From positions 10,083,561 through 10,147,560 of the forward strand of contig NC_088775.1 in NCBI RefSeq assembly GCF_954871325.1: a DNA stretch of 64,000 nt. The letters run 5' to 3'. Source of the DNA: Gordionus sp. m RMFG-2023. Taxonomy: Eukaryota; Nematomorpha; Gordioida; Chordodea; Parachordodidae. Position 1 is the stretch's first letter. Each line of letters starts with the position of its first letter. Of the stretch, positions 1 through 10,324 are shown piece after piece. Below the pieces are notes generated by a model. That model ran no database searches. It had not been told where the DNA came from and worked only from the letters and a program-made list of their open reading frames with translations. A program made the position numbers and the translations under genes.

Positions 1-395
1 TATGATTTTTGCAGGTTCTGAAAGTAAATATAAAATATATAAATGTAATATTTTTTTTGAGGTGATTTGGATAATATAATTAATAGTGAGGATGAAGATT
101 TTATGTATGATAGTGATCATGATACACAATCTGAATTAGATGAAGAAGAAGATATATTAGCTGAAACAGATAATAAGCTTAAGTATTATTTAGGTAAATA
201 TAAAATCATTTATCATAGTATATTTCTCTTTAAAATTAGCTAAAAATAAGGTTACTCAATTGAAAAAGGATTTTCCCAATCAGAGAATAAGAACTCGTCA
301 GCAAAATATAGTTATTGATCAGCCAGGAGTAAAAGAATATGGGAAATTAGCTGACACTCCAGAAAAATGTTTTGACTTGTTCATAACACCCCTTT
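1..395 (+). pseudogene. Inverted duplicate of the piggyBac N-terminal region
   Basis: Plus-strand copy of the transposase N-terminus: an acidic segment (about 77-190: NSEDEDF, DSDHDTQSELDEEED), a GT-AG intron-like gap around 190-240, then a segment with VRTRQQNIVIDQ-like and GVKEYGKLADTPEKCFDLF readings. It mirrors 1219-1602 on the other strand with only scattered differences. The similarity ends abruptly near 392-396, where the sequence passes into the core of the minus-strand copy. It is truncated at the left window edge. Confidence 0.7.
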
Positions 396-396
396 A

Positions 397-1602
397 GTCA
401 TATTATAAAAAGTTATGATTTCAGGTTTTTGTTGGTTATTATTATCAATATTTTTATTATGATGGAATGTTGATAGCATTATCATTTTTTCTTTTTTTTG
501 GAACATATGATAATAATGTTATGTTTTCCTGAAATCCAAATATACTATTATAGATTTCCCTCCCCTTTGTTAATATAAAATCATTAGGAATTTGTGGTTT
601 ATTCTTCCTTAATGTGCCCACTAATGTTAATTTGTGTGTATGTAGTAAACTTAATGCAATATCATAACTTGTAAACCAATTATCCATGGTTACATTGCGA
701 CCTGAACCAGATATTGGAAGAATTAATCTATTGACTACATCTGTTGGTTTATTACTTATTTGATATTGTCCCTCTGGTTGATTTCCAGTATATATTTCAA
801 GATTTAGAGTATAATATGTTTTGGCATCCACCAAGGAGTATAGTTTTATGCCATATTTGGATGGTTTGTTTGGCATGTATTGTCTAAATGGGCATTTACC
901 ACGTTGCTTTGTCTACCACCTTTCTCTCTTCTCTTGTTAGTATGTCATCAAATCTCATTGCATGAATTAGAAATCTGAATCTTTTAAGAGGCATTGTTAC
1001 TCTAAATATATCAATTCCAAACCCATCAGATTTCCATAAATCAGACATATTTTGATGGTTAGATTTAAAAATTCCAGCTAGATAAAAAATTCCCAATAAT
1101 GCTTTGAATTCAGTTATATCAACTTCTTTTGTAGAACTTTAATATTGATTATAATTTTGACTTACAATTTTATTTTTTTGGTTGGTATGATAAATTATCT
1201 CTTCAATCATTTTTGGTGTTATGAACAAGTCAAAACATTTTTCTGGAGTGTCAGCTAATTTCCCATATTCTTTTACTCCTGGCTGATCAATAACTATATT
1301 TTGCTGACGAGTTCTTATTCTCTGATTTGGTAAAATCCTTTTTCCATTGAGTAACCTTATTTTTAGCTAATTTTAAAGAGAAATATACTATGATAAATGA
1401 TTTTATATTTACCTAAATAATACTTAAGCTTATTATCTGTTTCAGCTAATATATCTTCTTCATCTAATTCAAATTGTGTATCATGATCACTATCATACAT
1501 AAAATCTTCATCCTCACTATTAATTATATCATCCAAATCACCTCAAAAAAAATATTACATTTATATATTTTATATTTACTTTCAGAATCTGCAAAAATCA
1601 TA
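397..1602 (-). pseudogene. piggyBac transposase, N-terminal and core parts (broken)
   Basis: Read on the minus strand, the N-terminal acidic region and following exon lie in the right arm (1602-1219), then the core follows down to ~397. Visible core motifs are KPSKYGIK, YTGNQPEGQ and MDNWFTSYDIAL; the MDNWFTS motif holds a catalytic Asp of piggyBac transposases. The frame breaks at least twice: between the 896-1096 and 457-876 segments, and near 470, where the reading shifts before a KPEIITFYNMTKG motif. That motif normally runs into GGVD with another catalytic Asp, but here it stops at the fold-back junction (~395), so the rest of the domain is missing from this strand. The product would be inactive. 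Confidence 0.75.
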
Positions 1603-1805
1603 GTAGATGATAGAAATAATTTAAAAAATGAGTTTGTTGGAGAAAATAAACATAAAATAACTCCACCAGAAAAAATATTTGTGTTTTAAATTTCATATAT
1701 CTCATTCAAAATATGTTATATTCAAATTTCGTTTTAATAAATTTTATAATATAGTGGTATATATTTATAATTATAAAAGTTTTAAAAAAAAAATTAAAAA
1801 AAAAA

Positions 1806-2030
1806 TTACGAATTTACTCTGGTGGGGTCTCACAAACCCCAAGCAGTCACAAAATGCTTATATGTTAAAAACTACTCAACCAAAATATGTGAAATTTGGA
1901 ATATAGATTCTAAGATATATTTGATGAAGCTACTGAAGAATCCAGATCATGATAATTAACCGTTTTTATGCAATATCATTTACAGCATGCCTGGGGTTTC
2001 CTACACCCCACCAGAGTATTGAAGGGTTAA
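1806..2030. mobile_element. piggyBac-type MITE nested in the larger element
   Basis: Inverted repeats TACTCTGGTGGGGT (1815-1828) and ACCCCACCAGAGTA (about 2005-2018) flank ~150 bp. The right end continues TTGAAGGG-TTAA (2027-2030), the same terminus as the large element's right end at 2763-2779. The expected left TTAA appears degraded to TTAC (1806-1809). Plus-strand transposase C-terminal coding resumes about 30 bp after the right TTAA, which suggests this short element was inserted within or next to that coding region. Confidence 0.5.
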
Positions 2031-2055
2031 CCATTTTTTATACACTTTTAAACAT

Positions 2056-2353
2056 AACAACCATAAATTCCCATATTATATATACTGCAAACACAAACAA
2101 AACAATTACTAGAAGTAGTTTTCTTAAAAAATTATCTATGGAACTTATTACTCCCCATTTGGAAATAAGAAAAAATTGCCTCAGGTTGCCGCGAATTCTA
2201 AAAAAATCTATTTACAATATATTAGGCAAACAACAAAGTGAAAATATTAAGCCTTCAATAGGAAGGTGTGGTGTGTGTCCTAGAAAAAAGGATAAAAAAA
2301 CTAAATATTTTTGTCAAATATGCAAAATAAATTTATGTTTAGAACACAATTAA
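2056..2353 (+). pseudogene. piggyBac transposase C-terminal cysteine-rich domain
   Basis: The open frame ends with the piggyBac C-terminal module. An INSHIIYTANTNKTITRSSF-like helical segment is followed by FLKKLSMELITPHLEIRK and then a zinc-binding-type cluster: C-x2-C (CGVC) at ~2269-2280, C-x2-C (CQIC) at ~2314-2325, then CLEH and the stop at 2351-2353. Such a Cys-rich module recognises the transposon ends in this family. It is on the opposite strand from the adjacent core domain, so this copy cannot make a whole transposase as arranged. Confidence 0.7.
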
Positions 2354-2779
2354 TATTTTATGTAACAAATGTTTTGATTGTCAAATTTAACATATTTCAA
2401 TGTTCAATATTTTTTTTATATTTGAATATATCAGTGTAATTTTTTTTTAATATTGAAGAATAGAGATCCATGTTATGAATTATCAGGATTATATGATGGA
2501 TAAGTTATTTTTTTAATTTTTAATTTCCAATTTAAAAAAAGTAAGCTTTTTTTAGAAAATTTTGGCACAAATTATAATTATCCTCACCATCTTTAATCTA
2601 AACTTAAGAAATAAAAATAAATAAATATTTTATCAAGTTTAAGGTTAGTTCTATCTTATATTCAAATATTAAATCAAAATAATGAATATAACTGGACATA
2701 TATACATTTGAAATTGGGATCTATTAAACCCCACATGAGTACTAACGTCATTTTTTTCACCGGAGTATTGAAGGGTTAA

Positions 2780-3212
2780 AATAAAAAAACTTTGGGTGTT
2801 CCTTTCTATTTTTATAAAAAAACTTTTAAAATACTATAAATCTATTTAAATAAATAAATAAAATTTAAGGAGTGTTGTGCATTTGCTATTTAGAAAATAT
2901 TATTAATGTAAAATAAATATACATAAAATAAAAAAGAAAAGTAAAAAGATCATATCGGGTTTTTACAGATATCGGCCCGATCCGATATTTTTAGAAAAAG
3001 CTAAATATCTGTGCCGATTTGATCCGATATTTAATATCGACACAGCCGTAATTTTTATTTATCATCTATCTTTGTATCAATTTCATAAAAATATCAATAT
3101 TTTCTATTTTAAAAAAATTTAACTGATTTTCACTAATGATTAAGTGTATATTTTTTCTATTCTCCAAAAGTAATAATCTCATTTATAATATGCAATGTTT
3201 ATTGGATGAATG
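2780..3212. other. AT-rich interval with a GATC/CCGAT-rich repeat unit
   Basis: No gene seen. Positions ~2950-3048 contain a short unit with ATATCGGCCCGATCC followed by GCTAAATA and a second GATCCGATATT. The same unit recurs in direct orientation at ~4247-4333. It is probably a transposon fragment. Confidence 0.5.
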
Positions 3213-3631
3213 TAGTGATGTTAAACAGCTCCATTTAGCCGATTTTTAAAAAGGGCTAAATCAAGATTTCCGCAAAATATTATTACCTTAACCTCAAAAT
3301 TTTGCCAATAGAAGTCCAAACCTTTCTACTATCTGAGTGCAAAATCAATAAGCTTTCCTGCTAAACTGCTCGATTTTAGCCGATTTTTAAAAACGGCTAA
3401 CTCAATATTTTGGCCAGAAAAATATTGTTCAAGCCTCGAGATCTCGTTAATAGATGTTCACAATAAAGCTTGTGTAATATTTTTCTGGATAATATATTTA
3501 ATTCACCGTTTTTAAGTATTTAAAAATCGGTTCAAAATGAGCCGTTTAACAACATTAAGCTTGAGTAATTTATTTTTGGCCAAAATCTTACGTTTTTAAA
3601 ATTGACGAAATCGAGCCGTTTAACAACACTA
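3213..3631. mobile_element. Palindromic MITE (family C), two nested copies
   Basis: Starts TAGTGATGTTAAACAGCTC and ends GAGCCGTTTAACAACACTA. Flanked by a 7-of-8 target duplication (GATGAATG at 3205-3212, GCTGAATG at 3632-3639). The body holds a second family copy (about 3355-3560) with its own AAACTGCTCGATTTTAGCCG and AATGAGCCGTTTAACAACA ends. This looks like a copy of the element inserted in an older copy. The 8-bp duplication is typical of hAT-type integration. Confidence 0.75.
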
Positions 3632-3817
3632 GCTGAATGTGACTCGTTAGATATTTTAAAATACTTTTCTTGTTGCAGAGAATATAACAAAAAATAGTGT
3701 AAAATTTTTAACTATTTTTTTTTTAACTTTTAACAAATAAATTGTATTTTAGTTCTTTTCGTTTCATTAATTTATTATTATGAAATTATTTATAAAAAAA
3801 AATATAATTATATATAT

Positions 3818-4199
3818 GTCGTAATTTTTAAAGGGATCATGACATATCCGGGATCTTCACGGGATTTAAAGGGATAACTAAAAAATTAGGGTTGAAAATT
3901 AAGGAATGATAATACGATTATCACGTTTTAATCGTGATAAAGAGGAATCTTATTTTAAAAGCGTTTTCCACGAGTTTCGTTTTTTAATTTTGTTTTTTTT
4001 GGCCTTTTTGATATAAGATATGTCTAGTATAGGGTATCATTCGATAGCTAATCAAAAGATTTATTCAACTGGAGGTCAATCTCTGCCCCAGTGATAATAC
4101 CGTAAAGTTCTTTATCCTTTAAAAAATTGAAATTTTAAAGGGATCCCTTTAAATCCCGTTAAGATCCCGGATCGTCATGATCCCTTTAAAAATTACGAC
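3818..4199. mobile_element. Inverted-repeat element with ~65-bp TIRs (family F)
   Basis: The left arm begins GTCGTAATTTTTAAAGGGAT (3818) and the right arm ends with its complement, ATCCCTTTAAAAATTACGAC (4199). Both arms go on through a GATCATGAC box, a CGGGATCTT-type box and a GGGATTTAAAGGGAT box. There is no coding capacity. The target duplication is not clear. It is flanked by two direct copies of the CCGATCC-rich unit (2950-3048 and 4247-4333). Confidence 0.65.
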
Positions 4200-4246
4200 A
4201 ATGCAATCATAAAATAATCAAAAACAATATATAAAAAAAATATCAG

Positions 4247-4333
4247 ATCGGTTTTTTAAAAATATGGCCCGATCCTATATTTTTGAAAATGCTAAATAGC
4301 GGTAACGATCCGATCCTATAATATCGGCATACC
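4247..4333. repeat. Second copy of the CCGATCC-rich direct repeat
   Basis: Aligns with 2950-3048 in the same orientation: ATCGGTTTTTT, then ATGGCCCGATCC, TATATTTTTGAAAA, GCTAAATA and a terminal AATATCG. Several indels and substitutions separate the two copies. Confidence 0.55.
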
Positions 4334-4684
4334 CTTATAAGGCAAAAATGTAAATTATCTTCGATTATCACAACAATTCCTATATCACTCCTCACTATTG
4401 GTATTAGCTAATACTTTCAATTTTAACCAATAAGCGTAGCCACATAAATTTAATTTTTTTTGCCTTCAATTAAGCCATGAATTGATTTTTTTTATAAAGT
4501 TGATCTACAATTTTTATATATATTTTTTTGATTATTTTATTTTTTACAAATTTCACAACATAAAAATAAAAATAAAGTGTTTCTAGTAAAATTACTAAAA
4601 AAAAATAAGGAAAAGATTATAATATCGTTCTTCTAAATTATATTTACATTTGAAAACTAAATCTAAATTATATATTATATTAAG

Positions 4685-4836
4685 AACATTCTGGCATAGA
4701 TCCTTTAGAATGCGCTAATGCTGAAAAATTATGCAAGTTTGCTTATAGTGCCCTACAATATCAAGATATCCCAACTGCCATAACCAATTTACAACAATGT
4801 CTAAGTATTCTCCTCAAGTTTCAAAATAAGCAGTAA
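4685..4836 (+). CDS. VTA1: VTA1-like last exon (Vta1 C-terminal domain)
   Basis: VTA1 activates the VPS4 ATPase in ESCRT-III disassembly on endosomes; its C-terminal helices dimerise and contact VPS4. This exon reads DPLECANAEKLCKFAYSALQ then YQDIPTAITNLQQCLSILL and FQNKQ before TAA at 4834-4836. That follows the family pattern in which an A-x-K-x-CK-x-A-x-SALQY-x-D segment is followed by an A-x-x-NL-x-x-L helix. A stop in frame at 4681-4683 means the exon must begin at a splice acceptor, either AG at 4683-4684 or AG at 4698-4699. No upstream VTA1 exon was found in this window; the preceding 4.6 kb is transposon sequence, so the rest is either beyond the left edge or lost. It could be an isolated exon relic, but the frame is clean. 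Confidence 0.65.
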
Positions 4837-5168
4837 TAATATGGTAATGGCGGATATAGATGAGATTATATAGATTAATAGATATACGAATTTACATTAT
4901 GAATATTTTGATGCGCAATAATTGTATTTATTTAAAATAAATATATGCCAGTTATTCTTTCCCATATTGCGTGTGCATTATATAAAATTAATTTTTCCGT
5001 TGATTAGTTTAGGCATAATGTAAGATCCCACATGCTGTAGAGACCCAAGTGTTCATTTTGTTTTTTTTATATCACGTTTTTTTTATTTATATTAAATATA
5101 TAATAAAATAAAGAATCTGGAAAATAACTTCTGAGGCTTTTGGTATGAAAATCTTTTTCCTGTGAAAT
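4837..5168. other. Short non-coding interval downstream of the VTA1-like exon
   Basis: AT-rich. Nothing with coding character or clear repeat structure was recognised between the VTA1-like stop and the hAT MITE. Confidence 0.5.
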
Positions 5169-5176
5169 ATATGCAT

Positions 5177-5621
5177 TAGTGATCTGCATCGGGCCTAATT
5201 TTTCAAGCCCGGCCCGGCCCGAAATTTTTTAAAAAAGTTTTGCCGGCCCGGCCCGAACCCGAAATTTTTTTAAAAAGTTTTGCCAGCCCGAACCCGAAAT
5301 TTATTTTAAAAAAATTTACCGGCCAGGCCCGAATTTATTTAAATATTGAAATTAATTTTTATAATTACTTAAAATTATATAGCGTTTAGTTTCAATAAAT
5401 TAAATCAAAATTTTTTATTTTACATAAAAAATTCAATATAAAATTGATAAATTTAGATATATTTAATAAAATTTCCAAGATCCGACCCAACCCGGCCCAA
5501 AATTTTTTTAAAAATATTAGGCCCGGCCCGAACCCTATTATTTTAAATAGAATTAGGCCCGAGAACGGCCCTAAATCCGTTCGGGTCGGGTACGGGCCGG
5601 GCCTAACTTTGCAGATCTCTA
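5177..5621. mobile_element. hAT-type MITE, GGCCCG-rich (family A), perfect TSD
   Basis: Begins TAGTGATCTGCATCGGGCC and ends GGGCCTAACTTTGCAGATC-TCTA. The termini are imperfect inverted repeats (TAGNGATCTGCA). Exact 8-bp target duplications ATATGCAT flank it (5169-5176 and 5622-5629). The subterminal regions carry many GGCCCGGCCCGAA motifs, in striking contrast to the AT-rich host DNA; the centre is AT-rich. An open frame inside (5444-5641) is just repeat sequence. The exact duplication suggests a fairly recent insertion. Confidence 0.9.
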
Positions 5622-5629
5622 ATATGCAT

Positions 5630-6847
5630 AAACCATCGTAAAATTAAGAAATATATAGGACTTGAAAAATTTATTATTAAATAATTTATAATTAAATTGA
5701 ATGTGAATCAATATGGGTCATTCCACATTAAATCGATCAGATATCGTGGACGTCTTTCAAATCGAATGAATTTTCATGATAGTAGACTTATGCAATTTAA
5801 TTAGAGCCGTGTTTAAAGACATTACAGTTACTGGCATAATAGTTCAACGTAATTGAGCGTTTGCGTTTCATAATGCAAAATGAACACAGTGCATTTCAAA
5901 TGGTATCGTGCAAATTGAAAAACAATTAAACAATAATAAAAACACAAGCAGGGTTTCTTTTTTTATCTCCAAAACGCTCAATTATCGCACTAATATATAC
6001 TAATTTATATTTTCTAATTAAAATACTATTTAAATTTTAATTAAAAATAAATCTCTAGTGATTTTTCTTAATATCAACATTTATATATCAATGTTTTTCG
6101 TAAATTATAAATGGAAAAGAAAATATGCTTGCTCTAATCCATTCAATTAAGTTTTTTTTATATAACACTAAATGGGATTATCTTTGTGACCTAAGTAGAA
6201 AGGCATCTTTAAATTAAAGAAACTACTGCCAAATTTAGTTTGATGACATTAATGTTTCATGGCAAGGAATCGAGTAATCTCCCATTAAATTATCGGAAAA
6301 TCAAATTCTCAAAAGAAAAATTACAAGAGCGTAACCAAGATCAATGGCAAAATATGATATTTTATTTCAAAATTAAGTAAATATTATATATTTTAATTAA
6401 ATTTTTTAAAAAAATAGTAATTTCGATTTTTTTCATTATTTATAAAAAATAAAATAACAAAAAAATAATGGTTTTCCCAACTTAATTTTTTTAAGATAAA
6501 TTTGTACTGAATAAATAAATATATACAAATTTTAGAAAATTTTAAACTCAAGCAGATAATAAATCAACCTTACCTTTTCCGATTTATTAAAAATAATTAG
6601 ATTGTTTTTAAGAAAGGGATTCAGGGGCTACCTAATGATACCAATACTAAATATAGGTGTATCATTTATATTTTTTGAGTTATCTTTATTTTTATCGATT
6701 TTACAAATTAGAAAGTACTTTTTTAACTTTAACCCGCAATTTGGTCTCAGTCAAAAAATTTAATATCGCATATTCACTTGAAATTCACAAAAATAATGAT
6801 AAATTTATTTTATTTTTTATAATCTGATATTTATTTTATTTTAAAAT
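5630..6847. other. AT-rich intergenic DNA with one short exon-like frame
   Basis: No recognised gene. An open frame of about 53 codons lies at ~6219-6380 (plus), just after a TTAAAG acceptor-like site, with less biased composition than its surroundings (it includes LMTLMFHGKESS and LQERNQDQWQ). I do not recognise it and it may be chance or a relic. Confidence 0.4.
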
Positions 6848-6855
6848 TATGCAAG

Positions 6856-9752
6856 CAGAGATTCGAACCGAACCCGGAGAAGTGAACCCGGGTTTTTAGA
6901 AAAAAACTCTGAACCCGAACCGAACCTGAATCCCATTTATAAAATTTTCAAAACCCCGAACCGAACCCAAGAATTTTATTTGAACCCGGGTTCAATCGGG
7001 TTCAGTGTATTATTTAAAATCATATATTAATATATGTAAATACAAATATTATATTTTCAAATTTCCAATTAAATGAAGTCTTAATAAATTTTAAACAACT
7101 TAATTCATTTATGCCATTTTTAAATTTATTCTCGATTCCTATTGGAGTGTTAAAAAATTTTAAACAATTGAATTAATTTACGCCATTTATTTTTAAATTT
7201 TTATCTTATTATTCTTAAAGATTATTAATTAGAAGAAAATGGTTAACAAATCAAAGTAAAAATTATTATATTGTTAATTTAAAAAATTCTAAACATCTAA
7301 CTTAAAAATTGTTAAATGTAGGGCAGTTTTTGTGAACTTATTAAAATGATTTTAAAATTTATATATGCTAATCATTTATTTTTGGTTCAGTTTAATTTTT
7401 ACAAGATATTAATGAAGTGCATATTATAAATGAAATTAAATTTATAAATATCTCTTTTTTAATTCTGAAATCATTGCTATTTAAAAAAATTGTTCTCTTT
7501 TTATAGATTTAAGATTAAAGATAAAGTCATATTTGATAAGCATTTTACCCTTAATACAATAGAAAAAAAATCAATATGTTCATATTGCAAAGTAAAAATG
7601 TCTGGTAATCACTTGTCAAATTTAGAAAGACACCTGGAAAGATATCACAACAATGAATATTTAAATTATTTAAATGAAAAAACCAAATATCAGGAATAGT
7701 TATTGGCAAAAAAACCTAAAATTAATATAGAAACCTTTTTTCCAAAAAAGCATATAAGTATAAATATATCATCTAATGATTTGATGAGTTCTATACTAGA
7801 ACTTGTTACTGTAAATGGCCGGCCTTTATCAATTATTGAAGATTCGGGATTTCAAAGAATTATAAATCCACTCCTATCTGGGCTCAATTTAGTTATAAAC
7901 AAAGAAAATTTATCCAGAACTATTAATAAAACAGCCCAATCAATTAGAGACAAAATATCGAGAGAGGTAGAAGGAAAATTAATAAGTTTAAAAGTTGATG
8001 CAGTTCAACGACTAGATAGGTCAATTCTTGGTGTAAATATTCAATTTATATCAAAGTCCATTATAAATTTGAGGACTCTTGGAATTGTAGAGCTGAAAGA
8101 GAGATGTACAGGAGAATATGTAAAAGAGAATATATTAAAAACTTTACTAAAATTTAAAATTAATATTCAACAAATATACACAATTACTTCTGATAATGGT
8201 TGTAATTTTTTAAGAGCTATAAAGCTCCTGCAACCTGAAACTGATTATGATATAAGGAGTGAATCAGCAGATGAGGAAAATATGGATGTAAATGTATATA
8301 AATATGATATTGATGATATACAAAATACTTTTTTATCAACTATTATATCCTATCCGATTTATAGTGTACGGTGTGCAGCTCACACACTTCAGCTGGCACT
8401 TCAAGATGCTATAAAATTATCACCTATTGTGGAAACCATTGCAAAAGCTAGGAGCCTAAATTTAAAATTAAGACATCCCACTTACCAAAAGTTATTAAAA
8501 AATATAAAACTCCCTAAGCCTGTGTTAGATTGCCACAGATGGCATTCAACCCATGATATGTTAGAAAGGTTGATTTTACTAAAACCCAATATCGAAGATT
8601 TTTTTACAGAGCAATCTGATTATTTATTGACTGAAGATTGGAAAGAGATAATAACGATTGTTGAAATTTTAAAACCGCTAAAAATCGCAACCAAACAATT
8701 CCAATCTGAACAGTTAACACTGACAGATTTTTATGCAGCATGGTTAAGATGCTGCATCGAACTGGAAAAAAATCCAAACCATTTTGCTCAATTACTATAT
8801 TCTTGTCTTAAGAACAGAGAAGAAAGGTTTATAAAGAACGAAATTCTCTTAGCTGCCATATACCTGGACCCAAGATACAAGGTTAATTAAAAGCTTAGTA
8901 AATTAATTATTTTAGATTTATATTAAAATTGTTATTTTATGAAATATTTAAATATAAACAATATAAATCCTTAAATATTACAGGTATTACTTAGTGATGA
9001 TGATAAGATTTGTGCGAAACATCTTGTCAATTTATGGAGACGAATTAAAAGCTTAACAACGCCGATTTTATCTGATGATATTAGTTCCGATGAAGTTATT
9101 GAACAAGAAGATGATTTAGAGAAATTGATACAACTTAAAGAAAGGCAGGAGAAAATACTTAAAAGAGGGCCAACGATTGCTGAGAAAAGTATTGGAACAA
9201 TAATTACTGGATTTAACGATAAAAGATTAGATAAGAAGGAAAATATTTTGCATTTTTGGGAGTCTGCTAAGCTGGAACACCCTGAATTATATATTTTATC
9301 TAAAATCTTATTTGCTGTTCCTGCAACCCAAGTTAATTTTTCATATTTTCACATATAAATACATTTAACATAGGTTAGCGTTGAAAGATCTTTTTCACAT
9401 TTGAAATTCATTCTTTCACCACATAGATCGAGGATGAGTGAACAACTCTTGGAAGATATTATGCCAATACGTCTAAATAAAATTTTTAAAATTGATACAT
9501 GACTATATGCTTTGTATTTTTAACTATATTTGCCTATAAATAAAATAAAAAATTTATTTTTTATATCAAATTTATGTCTAGTTTTTTATTATGATTTAAA
9601 TATAGAATTTTTTTTATCAACTCAAAAATTCTTGAACTCGAACCGAACCCGAACCAAACCCGGGTTCAAAAATATTTCCCCGAACCGAACCCACCTTTTT
9701 TTTATACCCCGAACCGAACCCGGGCAAAAATTTTGTCGGGTTCGCATCCCTG
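6856..9752 (+). mobile_element. hAT transposon, near-complete, with TIRs and TSD (family B)
   Basis: The left end CAGAGATTCGAACCGAACCC and the right end (complement CAGGGATGCGAACCCGACA) are imperfect terminal inverted repeats. They are followed inward by repeated GAACCCG/CGGGTTC subterminal motifs. The 8-bp flanks TATGCAAG (6848-6855) and CATGCAAG (9753-9760) match at 7 of 8 positions, the target duplication size of hAT elements. Total length is 2897 bp, and it encodes one spliced BED-finger/hATC transposase on the plus strand (7507-9502). A 408-bp non-autonomous relative with the same style of ends lies at 60368-60775. Confidence 0.92.
7507..9502 (+). pseudogene. hAT transposase (BED finger, RNase H-like, hATC), one in-frame stop
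   Basis: Exon pieces: ~7507-8881, 8984-9331 and 9374-9502, joined by GT-AG introns of 102 and 42 bp; the frame is kept across both. A ttttatag acceptor at 7501-7506 suggests a small upstream exon, because no ATG starts this frame. Domains in order: BED zinc finger (CSYCKVKMSG then HLERYH), catalytic-region motifs KVDAVQRLDRSILG, TSDNGCNF and RCAAHTLQLAL, the HRWHSTHDMLERL motif, and a C-terminal hATC dimerisation domain (AVPATQ joined to VSVERSFSHLKF, ending near LNKIFKIDT). The only clear lesion is a TAG at 7697-7699, between the finger and the catalytic region. Otherwise the protein looks intact, so the copy died recently or was moved by another copy. Confidence 0.9.
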
Positions 9753-9760
9753 CATGCAAG

Positions 9761-10324
9761 TATCAATTTATGGTATACGAACGCCTCAGCCAAAATAAAA
9801 GGTTCATATTTTAAAAAGCTTAACCAATAAAAAATCGCATAAAACTTTGAAGAAACATAGTTAAAAATCTGGTCGAAATTTCAAAAAGTTTATTTATCAA
9901 TTTTTTTTCTTCTATGATAATTATTTATTAAAAATTTCTAATTTAAAACAATATTATATTAAAATACCATTAAATAAAAATTCATCATAATTGTGTTCCT
10001 AAAAAGGAAACATTTATATCTAATAATTTCTCTTTGAATTTTTTGACAAATACATGAAAATATTTTGGCTTCGTTTGTAAAATGCCGAATATTGGTGTCA
10101 AGATTAAAACTTATAGGACCCTTCTGCCCCTCTATTGCTCACCTATAAAAACTTAAATAAATTAATGACTGAGATCGTTTTATATTTATTTTTTTTGATA
10201 TTTATTTTTTTTGATATTTATTTAAATTTTATATTAAATACAAAAATTACAAAAAAATTTATAAATGGGGGTGGGACATTTTTTGTCCTACTGTGTATAT
10301 AAATATAATATAAATTATATTTTG
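9761..10324. other. AT-rich interval, nothing recognised
   Basis: No gene or complete element seen. Around 10185-10225 a ~20-bp unit (TTTTTTTGATATTTATT) is repeated in tandem. Confidence 0.5.

Larger units (their letters stand above)
1..2779. mobile_element. Rearranged piggyBac transposon with fold-back inverted duplication
   Basis: The stretch carries pieces of one piggyBac-type (DDE_Tnp_1_7) transposase on both strands. Positions 1-~395 (plus) are repeated in inverted orientation at ~1219-1602, giving arms of at least 380 bp around an ~820-bp core. The core (457-1096, minus) encodes the central transposase domain; the C-terminal cysteine-rich domain lies on the plus strand at ~2060-2353. 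A piggyBac-like end (GAGTATTGAAGGG followed by TTAA) occurs at 2763-2779. TTAA is the known piggyBac target site. The left end lies outside the window. The homology of the arms reaches base 1, so the full arm length is unknown. Confidence 0.75.

Noticed and set aside
5444-5641. 65-codon frame with repeated RPGPNP-like residues
   Set aside because: Translation of the GGCCCG repeat array in a hAT MITE.
6856-6880. GATTCGAACC as a tRNA B-box complement
   Set aside because: It is the terminal inverted repeat of the hAT element; no tRNA structure around it.
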